Positions 55,855 to 64,000 of a stretch of DNA of 64,000 bases are shown in pieces. Source of the DNA: Thysanoteuthis rhombus (lineage: Eukaryota; Mollusca; Cephalopoda; Oegopsida; Thysanoteuthidae). Where the stretch lies: positions 4,240,107 to 4,304,106 of the forward strand of contig OY735237.1 of assembly GCA_963457665.1 (NCBI GenBank), read 5' to 3'. The notes under the pieces are model-generated. The model did not search any database. It had not been told where the DNA came from and worked only from the letters and a program-made list of their open reading frames with translations. Each line of letters begins with the position of its first letter. Positions within the stretch are counted from its first letter, which is position 1. A program made the translations under genes and the position numbers.

Positions 55855-55975
55855 ATACCTTTCCCAAGATCATTAATACGGAGCGAACGCAGACAGCCTC
55901 AATCAGATTTTGAATCCGCTTCGCCGATTCCATTTTCTGCACTCTTAACCGTTTGGCTACCTGCATCTCAAATGA
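55855..55975 (-). repeat. SINE family B, copy 2
   Basis: Minus counterpart of 54160-54300, sharing 'aatggaat', 'cag' and the downstream body. Confidence 0.5.
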
Positions 55976-56735
55976 AAATTGACATCCGAAATAAAAACAA
56001 ATCTGGTAATTAATCACAACTTTCATTTCTACTTTCCATTGCTATTAATCAGAAATTATAAGTTGTCAGTTTTCTTCAATCAAAAAAGTATCCCACGAGC
56101 TTAAAATTATAAAATAATACAAATAAGAGAGTTGTTGTTTGTGGACACGAAGTAACCATTTTATACGAAGCGATTATTTTGGAGGATACAAAAAATACAC
56201 AATATCAAAAGAGAAGAGAAAAGAAAGGCGAAGCAATCCAGTGGGTCGTGTGCACATGGCGATAGGTTAACCTCTCTCCATACAAGGGAAGGAATTCTTT
56301 GGTAGCTCTTCTCCTATAGGCATGTCCAAATACCCATACTCGGAAGAATGCTTTGGGTACCGACTCAGTGGTTTCCTGAGAGATTTTAGGAGCTGTAAGT
56401 ATTTTTACCCAAGACGAGAGCAGAAAGTTCCTCCGGGGCCTTTTCGCCCGCGGAGGGCGATGGAATGGAAACAGAATGAAACGGAACGTCTTAATAGAAA
56501 ATGGAGCGAGACAGTCATCCAAAATAGTAGAAGAAATCAAATTCTTTTCTTTATATGCACTCAATGCGAAAGAATGATGCGGGCCAAGTAATGTCTTGGG
56601 AATTTTTTGAAAGGGGGGGATAAGACCGAGGGAAAAGGGGGGGACACCATAAAGTAAGATGATGCGTATCCTTTGACCCTCTTTGTATCCCTGGTCGTTA
56701 GCAGCCACCCTGGAAGGTGGTTGAATAGCAGTTTC
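55976..56735. other. No gene recognised
   Basis: The 177-codon minus frame at 56205-56738 has no domain, biased composition or splice support that I can see. Confidence 0.4.
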
Positions 56736-56740
56736 CATTT

Positions 56741-56761
56741 CTCTCTCTCTCTCTCTCTCTG

Positions 56762-56828
<67 letters not shown>

Positions 56829-56845
56829 GTGTGTGTGTGTGTGTG
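56741..56845. repeat. (TC)n/(TCTG)n/(TG)n microsatellite
   Basis: Simple repeat with a TG end. Confidence 0.95.
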
Positions 56846-57870
56846 GCTTGAATGAAGCACCCAGTCAAAATAATAAAGAAACTACATTTCTTAAGTGAAA
56901 AAAAAAATTATGATTGTTTTGATTGTGGGAGGTTGTGTGTGCTGCTGCAAGTTTCTTTCGAGAGGAAGTTTCTTCGTCTACCCGAAACGTTCACTGCCGT
57001 AATTATCTCCGAACAACGGAAGACTGACCATTAATCGAAGCTCGAATAGAACAACTATTGTTTCAATGTTTCATGTATCACTTCGGTTCAAAACTTTCTC
57101 AATGTAACATTTGGGTTGATTTAGTGAAATCTTTAAAAACACCGCCTACTAACATCAATTGAAAGAATCTCTGCATGCATGCACTGCGATTATTCGATGA
57201 CTGGCCAGAGCATAAAGCCAGATATATCATTCAGCAAACTAAGCATTGAAGTGTCGAGTTTAAAGTTGTTTGGACCAGTGGTTCTTGAGAAATCCAATAA
57301 AAATGAAAAAAAAGAATGACTGATTATAGATTCTTTATCTAAGGTTATGGACATAAATTTAAGATATAAAATGTCTGGATTGGCGATTTATCTAAATTTA
57401 GATATAAAATATTTACTACTGAAGAGAGTTGACGAAGTATTTCGGAGCTGTAGTTTCGTACAACGGACGGAAAATTGTTTCACATGACTACTATGGCAGG
57501 ATGCCCCACAAACGATAGGAGTCCGGTCCATTCCAGATATGTATCTTTGGCCGGGACATAACCTTAGTTTTATTTATGCCTGACAGAGACAAATGATTGT
57601 GTAAATATACGCACATGTTATAATAACTAGTATGTCTATTCATTTCTTATATCTTTTTTTTGTCACATTTTGTCGTATTTGACAGCATATAAGAACCTAT
57701 TGTTGCGCCCAACATCGTCTAGAGATAAACGTAACCTCTGTTGTCCAGTCCCACGTAGGACAGAACATAAGGAAGAATTAAAATACTTTGTGATAAATGA
57801 GAGGAATTCTGGGAAATGTATTTTCCTACTCGATATTCGATCTAAATTTCACTTGTTAATAAACAATTAT
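56846..57870. other. No gene recognised
   Basis: AT-rich, with a 'ttatctcc' motif at 57001. Confidence 0.4.
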
Positions 57871-57875
57871 GTATC

Positions 57876-58045
57876 CCAGAGATCACATAAGAAACTGAGG
57901 CCGACAGAACACAATATGGAGAGATGAACTGGACAGATTCAGGAAATACTGGTTCCGCGACGTCCATGATAAAGAATTGTGGCGAATCCTCAGGAAGGTC
58001 TATGTCCAACGACGGACGTTAAAAGACTGATGATGATGATGATGA
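57876..58045 (+). pseudogene. RTE-like LINE C-terminus with (TGA)n tail
   Basis: Reads RDHIRN, one stop, GRQNTIWRDELDRFRKYW and FRDVHDKELWRILRKVYVQR, ending RTLKD and TGA, which merges into (TGA)n. It shows the natural stop codon fused with the tail, so the 3' UTR is essentially absent. Confidence 0.82.
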
Positions 58046-58099
58046 AAGTATATTCATATAGTAGCTGAAGTACCTGTCCACACCGGGTTAAGTATTTAG

Positions 58100-58390
58100 G
58101 GGGTAAGAGAAAGGATTTTCACGCTTCCTTTCGCTTTTGACCCCCTGAAAGTAAAAAGATTACCCTTTTATCCCTGCAAGGAGGGATCACCTTTAACTGT
58201 TGACCGTTTAAAGGGGTGAAAAAATTCCCCTTTACTTTTGACCCTTCAGTGTCCAATCACCTTTGGCCCTGTCAAAAGGAAAAAATTCCCTTGACTTTTG
58301 AACCCTTGGAGGCGGGTGGATACTTCTCCCTCTACTTTTGACCCCTGAAAGAAGGGAAAGGTTTCCATACAATTTTTGACCCCTTCAGGA
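58100..58390. repeat. Degenerate minisatellite, 'acttttgacccc' theme
   Basis: Blocks of 'cttttgacccctgaaag...gggaaaaattcccctt' recur about five times at 45-65 bp intervals. Confidence 0.6.
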
Positions 58391-58406
58391 ATCATATATA
58401 AACGTA

Positions 58407-58408
<2 letters not shown>

Positions 58409-58458
<50 letters not shown>
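58409..58458. repeat. (TA)n microsatellite
   Basis: Pure TA, about 50 bp. Confidence 0.97.
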
Positions 58459-58461
<3 letters not shown>

Positions 58462-59978
58462 GAATGGAAAGTAAGAGTCAAGTTTAGCATTATAGTTACA
58501 TTGTAAATGATATAATCCCCCTTCCAAGATTTTGAGATTTAGCATCTCAAAACTTTTCCCCTACAATATTCTCCACTGATTCCATCGAATATGAATGCCG
58601 ATTTTGGTTAAGTTGCTCTAATTTTTAGTATGACAGTGAACAATTGTGAGTGACAAAGATTCGGGGAAAGTCTAGTCTGGCACAAGGCTACATTGGTGAG
58701 CGCTTAGTGAGCAATGAACTCACTACTCAGCAGTTATGGTTTACTAGACTAGCAAAGAAGAAAAACGCTTTTATTTAAGAAAAATATACACTCAAAATAC
58801 ATCCATTGTAAGCTGAGCGCGGTCTTACCTTGAATGTGTTCTTCTACCCCCACCTGCTCTAAATCCTACGAATAGAAACCAACATCTACTTTAATAATTA
58901 CTATGTATATATATACAAGAACATAAGTTCAACGATGCGTTCACCATTCGTGGTAGTAGCAGCTAGAGGAGAGGGAAGAAAAGCCTTGGTTAGTATGTTC
59001 GTCTATCTCTTAGCGAGTTAGCCTATCTGCTAAAAAAATTAGCATTCGATATTCTGACTTATCTGGTTTCCAAGATTGCCGCAGTTGAAAACTAGGAAGC
59101 ACACAGAGAGCGCATACCTCTGCTAAGACAGTCAACTAACTCAATCGGAAAAAAATAACGTGAACAGACATGAGAGAATACCGTGGGAACATATCACTCA
59201 GTTCTCCTAGATCCGCCCAAAAAATGTATTCACATTTTTCTGAACCCATTGCCGGCATTCAAACAAAATTTCATTGAAATTTATGGATAATTTTTGGAAA
59301 TATCGTGTGGACATACAGACAGACAGAAAGACGGAACCATAGATTAAAGGAATGTTAACTATGTTCATTAGTGTTGAAGGAAGCAACAATAATTGCATTT
59401 TATCGGTTTGCTTTAGCGTGACATAAAACAGACATCGCACAAACAGGCACAGGATTTTATATAATAAAATGAATGTATCTCTCCGTTGGACATGTTTTCC
59501 GCATTCTGATATCAGAACTCCATATTTTCTCCATTTATTTCTCCATCAATGTTCACTGAGAAAAGGAAGGTGGCTATTTATTTGAAAAAAATATTTTCTC
59601 TCTCAAAGGAGCAGATGCTAGGATTTAATTCAGTGTGTGTTTTTTTTACACACAGTTATCAGTTTCGGCACATCGTTAAGACGGAGTCAAACACATATAC
59701 TCGCACGCACAGGGATGGAAGATTTATTAGGGTAGCTAAATATATGTTCCAGAAGGTACATTTTTGCTTTGTCAAAAAGTCATAAATTATTAATATTCAC
59801 AGAGCTGTGAGACAAATATGCACACACCTCGGAACGCACACATACACACACACATACATACACATACGCATACATATATATCATGAAAATTCCATTCCTT
59901 GGCTAGATGCATGCATATCTGTAAAAAATATTCTGCCTTCCCGAAAGACTATTAAGGCCTGTGTAAGTGCACACACAC

Positions 59979-60034
<56 letters not shown>

Positions 60035-60320
60035 GGTCCGATGTTCGATTTGCTATTCAGTTAATTCCAGTGCTGGACGAAATATGTTTCCAAATAAATT
60101 GTCTCTACAATTATGACGCACACGTGATGCATGTCTTGATGAATGTTCATATACACACCTGCGTATATGTGTATATTTATTGAAATGCATACACAAATTT
60201 ACAAGTTTGAAACAATGTGCACGCACACACACATATATAAATCAAACTACATGAAGTATAACACGGCTTCATAAATAAATAAATAAATCTTACATTGAAA
60301 TCAACACTGCTTGCAAGCCA
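58459..60320. other. No gene recognised; (TA)n at 59983-60030
   Basis: Holds a repeat Y scrap at 58920-58990, an 'acagacagacag' patch near 59310 and CA/TA repeats around 59850-60030. Confidence 0.45.
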
Positions 60321-60326
60321 TGTATT

Positions 60327-60455
60327 ATGACTGTTTTGTTTTTAAATCCCCGAAATAGTTACATAGAAAACAACCGATGGTCCCCACATGAAAAATTAAC
60401 ACATCGTACCATAGTAACAAATTATGTGCAAAACATAAAACCACTGAAAAACGCG
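60327..60455 (+). repeat. Dispersed repeat Z, copy 2
   Basis: Begins 'ctgttttgtttttaaatccc' as in 8938 and shares 'acatcgtaccat' wording. Confidence 0.55.
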
Positions 60456-61035
60456 TGTGTATGTGTATGTATATCGATGTATGTGTGTGTGTGTGTGTGT
60501 GTATCCATGGGGCACATCCCCACAAGCTGAAGAAGTAAAAACATATGGCATGGCTAGATGACAAATATACTTCCTATTGAAGTCGGATGCGGAGGTTTTG
60601 TTGCCAACTCGAAATCAGACTCGGATCATCATCCACATAGAAAAGAGAATATATCAAGAGACTCCAAGATCGACCAGAAGCAGCATCTGACAGTTCCACA
60701 CTGTGACAGAGAACCAACAAAGCTTGATGATATCGTGAGGTACTGCTGGGACGTCCTTGGTTAGTGGTAATGATACTTCGGTCCCGAAACCATGTCTGAC
60801 CCCAGGGTCATTATGCTGGGAGTACTGCTTCTGTTTATTCGTACACATATTTTCCTGAATACACAGAGTGTATATATGTATGTGTATAGTGCGTATATAC
60901 AGTGATTACATATTTTATATTTGAATGTATATATTGTGAGTGCATTCACATTCAAAGATATAGTAGTATATATATAGTGTGTTAATATATAGTATATATT
61001 TGCGGTGTCTATATAAAAACGTTGTATTTTTCTAT

Positions 61036-61040
<5 letters not shown>

Positions 61041-61094
<54 letters not shown>

Positions 61095-61315
61095 ACCTAG
61101 AAAGCTTTACAGCTTTAAACATTAAACATTAAAAAACTTTTTCAATAGATCTTTTGTGTTATTTCAGTCACCCATTTCCCAGTTTCAATCAATGCAATTT
61201 ATGTAATCTTCGAAACGGTTTTTTTCTTTATTTATTTTCTTTATACTTTCCTAATATCGTACAATGTATAGATCCTCTCTTGCTGGGATCATCAGTTGTT
61301 TACTAGATGCATATA
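61041..61315 (-). repeat. Dispersed repeat Z, copy 3, with (TA)n
   Basis: (TA)n at 61041-61094, then 'agaaagctttacagctt', matching the other end of the copy at 8938-9240. Confidence 0.6.
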
Positions 61316-61431
61316 ATAATTATTTCTATTCATATCAGTATTTTGTTTTTATTTCATATTTTATTTTGGGGTTCATCAGCTGTTTCATCATGGCCCTAGG
61401 GTGTCTGCGGTCTGTCTACGTATGTGTGCAA

Positions 61432-61438
<7 letters not shown>

Positions 61439-61507
<69 letters not shown>

Positions 61508-61670
61508 AAAATGCTTTATGACTTTAAACCTAAACGTATAAACATACCGTTCTTAACGTTTTACGAAGACTTCGATTTTATGGCTTCGTAATTTTTTTTT
61601 CTCGTTGGAATCATCAGTTATTTAACATGTAACCGTTTCGGGGACTTGAAAACAAAACAGTTATATAAAC
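61439..61670 (-). repeat. Dispersed repeat Z, copy 4, with (TA)n
   Basis: (TA)n at 61439-61503, then 'aatgctttatgactttaaac' and 'tttcggggacttgaaaacaa', which mirrors the 60327 start. Confidence 0.6.
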
Positions 61671-61699
61671 ATGGCTTCTTAACAGTGTTAATCAAACAC

Positions 61700-61782
<83 letters not shown>
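61700..61782. repeat. (CA)n/(TA)n/(GA)n compound microsatellite
   Basis: Three simple repeats in direct succession. Confidence 0.95.
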
Positions 61783-61785
<3 letters not shown>

Positions 61786-62835
61786 ATAATGTTGTTTTTT
61801 TCTCTTTGCAATTTGTAAGAATATAAAAAGATACAGAAACAGAATTTTTCCGATGTTGATATTTAATCGCAAAAAATATTGAAATTCCTTAGACCGTTAT
61901 TATAAAAGAGGAAATTCAAAATTTACAAGAATATTATACACACACACATATGTTTTGATAGATAGATAGATAGATAGACAGATAGACAGATAGATAGATA
62001 AAAGGAAAGAAAGAGTGTGTGTGTGTATGTGTGTGTGAGCGTGTATGTCTGTATGTTTGTATGTGTTCGCGCACGTGTGTGAACGTAGTTCTAGATGAGA
62101 AATGACCAAAATATTTACTATTTCGCAGTCTTTCAAAGCATTTATCGTAAATAGGCCAGTACAAAAGCCAAAAGACGAAGCCAAGTGCATAGTGTGTTGT
62201 TTCTGGAGAGGAGCCATGTGAAAGATGACACCGACCCAAAGGAATTGATAGAAAGAACAAAAGAGTCTGCAAAACACTTATACAGAGAGAACAATAACAC
62301 AGTAACACAGGTATTCACCGAAATAAGAATTTCGATTATTTCAGATGATTTCTTTGTGTTCGCAGTTGTTGAATAGAAAAAAAAAGAATGAAAACCATTT
62401 TTCTCCATCGCGTATAATATTTTCAAAAAATGCACCGAGGCATCTCTATAAGACACTTTTGGGTCGGTTGGTCCCTAATATGCTAAATATCAGTTTTCTC
62501 AGTCGTATCATGCTGGATTGATATGAAACGTTGTCCAGACCAGAACTTTGGGTGAACCATCCACATCTTCCTCTTTCTCTTCCTCTTACTCCCCCCCTTG
62601 CTACTACTATCATAACAACCTTTGGGTGAACGATCCCCATCTTCTTCATCCTACTCCTACTACTACCACTGATGGTGGGTGCATCGTTGAATTAAGTTAT
62701 AATCGAAAGGGACCATCTAGATTCATATGAAAACATGGATAGTGAGTGAAATTCATTACATTATCGAGTCGCTTATGAGAATTGCTTCACGGAAGGTATC
62801 CTATCAGATTGAAATAGATACATAATGAACAGACT
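61783..62835. other. No gene recognised
   Basis: (GATA)/(TG) patches at 61960-62080. No domain in the frames at 61900-62456. Confidence 0.45.
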
Positions 62836-62837
62836 GA

Positions 62838-62907
62838 GATAGATAGATAGATAGATAGATAAATTGAGAAACAGAGATATAAAGATGGATGGATAGATAG
62901 AAAAACA

Positions 62908-62939
<32 letters not shown>

Positions 62940-62971
62940 AACAGTGATAGATAGAGAGAGAGAGAAACAGT

Positions 62972-63028
<57 letters not shown>

Positions 63029-63405
63029 TTAGATAGATAGACATCAACAAATTGCCGAAGGAGAAAAAAGAGAGAAGAAAAGACAGAATTGAAATGAAGA
63101 AAAGAAAGAAAGGAAAAAAGAAAAATAATTTAAAAAAGGAAAGACAGAGAGAGAGAGAGATGAAAAGAGAATAAAAAGGAAGAAAAGGAAAGAAGAGAGA
63201 GAAAAATGAAGTGAAGAAAAAGAAAGGAAAAGAAGAAGAGAAAAAGAAAGGAAGAAGGGAAAAAAGAAAAGAAGGAAAGTAAAAGAGAAGAAAAGAAAGA
63301 AGGAGGAAAAGAAAGAATGGAAAAAAGAAAAGTAAAGAAGGAAAGAAAAAAAGAAAAAAGAAAGAAAGGATGAAAGAAGGAAAGAAAAAGAAAGAAGGAA
63401 AGAGT
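62838..63405. repeat. (GATA)n block followed by purine-rich tract
   Basis: GATA/GACA repeats to about 63040, then about 350 bp of almost pure A and G (63055-63405). The 230-codon minus frame is Phe/Ser/Leu-rich and artefactual. Confidence 0.92.
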
Positions 63406-64000
63406 ATGCAACTTAACGTTGTGAGTTTCCGCATATCAAGTTCGCATCCTGTTATTTCCCCTTCGTAAATTCCTGACACTAAACAGAAAAGAAAATGTTT
63501 CTTTTTCTTCTATCGCAAATGGCATCATCAGCCATACCGCTATAACTCTGTTGCCAAGAGAGAAAAAATATTTTCGTGCTAGTTTTTACGGCCAAAAAAT
63601 GCGAAAAAGCACCAAAAAGCGCTAAATTTAAAAGAAAATGGACGAAAAGCACTAAAAATGGCCGTCAAAACACCAAAAAGAAGGTAAAAATGGTGGAAAA
63701 AATGGCTGTGATGTTCAAGCACATTTGCGTTGATTTAGAGCCTTTTTGCACCGCCAAAATCAGGAAGGCGCTGAATTTAGCGCGAAAAATGCTAAATTGG
63801 CAACACTGCACAGTTTTAAAGACCTTGTTGTGTGGATCAGATTCCTCTCATAGCCTTTCATGCCTCATAACATAGAATAGCGATAGAAAGACATTTGATA
63901 GCGACATCGAAGCCCCCTGCCCCCCATTAACCTTGACAGGTGCGAAGTGCAATTAGACATTGTCTTCAAGGGGAAAATGCACAGAGGAATGCATGAATTC
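63406..64000. other. No gene recognised; repeat Y remnant
   Basis: 63560-63730 carries 'aaagcactaaaaatggc' repeats related to repeat Y. The 99-codon plus frame there is repeat-derived. Confidence 0.4.

Noticed and set aside
56205..56738. 177-codon minus frame as a gene
   Set aside because: No domain, no splice partner, and both strands are open over part of it.
58829..58865. 37-nt minus microexon (acceptor TTCTATTCGTAG, donor AAG|GTAAGA)
   Set aside because: Good splice signals but only 12 residues, no homology and no neighbouring exon to test phase.
62787..63479. 230-codon minus frame
   Set aside because: Complement of GATA and purine-rich repeats.

Overview
This window looks like intron-rich, repeat-laden DNA from a mollusc, most probably a coleoid (octopus-like) cephalopod. 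The reasons are very low gene density, kilobase introns with GT-AG signals, abundant (TA)n, (CA)n and (TC)n microsatellites, many tRNA-derived SINE-like pieces, 5'-truncated RTE-like LINE tails ending in (TGA)n, R2-superfamily LINEs with (TAA)n tails, and a Penelope-type GIY-YIG fragment. The species cannot be fixed from sequence alone. No bacterial operon, CRISPR or phage feature is present.

Region 1 (1-7785) is the most striking part. It is a strict 153-bp tandem array in which every unit holds an 83-nt tRNA-Leu(UAA) sequence on the minus strand plus a 70-bp spacer with a Pol III TTTT terminator. One partial and 37 full units keep exact 153-bp register from 1 to 5693. Four units match the array consensus perfectly. 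About 14 decayed units follow to about 7785. Long plus-strand reading frames here are artefacts, because 153 is 51 codons.

Region 2 (7786-16550) is microsatellite and dispersed-repeat territory with RTE tails. Region 3 (16550-27340) holds a nearly full-length R4/Dong-like retrotransposon (minus strand, 17005-20530, two in-frame stops) and four further 5'-truncated or deleted copies joined through (TAA)n tracts.

Region 4 (29117-36575) holds the only host protein-coding gene I can support. Three consecutive, phase-compatible minus-strand exons encode part of the extracellular ligand-binding domain of a receptor-type guanylate cyclase. One exon has a 5S rRNA-derived SINE whose homology ends inside its splice donor.

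Region 5 (36600-64000) is mostly repeats: a Tc1-like scrap, RTE tails, a second tRNA-like tandem pair, a Penelope-type GIY-YIG pseudogene, SINEs, a CR1/L2-like fragment, minisatellites and a purine-rich block. I could not find the remaining guanylate cyclase exons with confidence.
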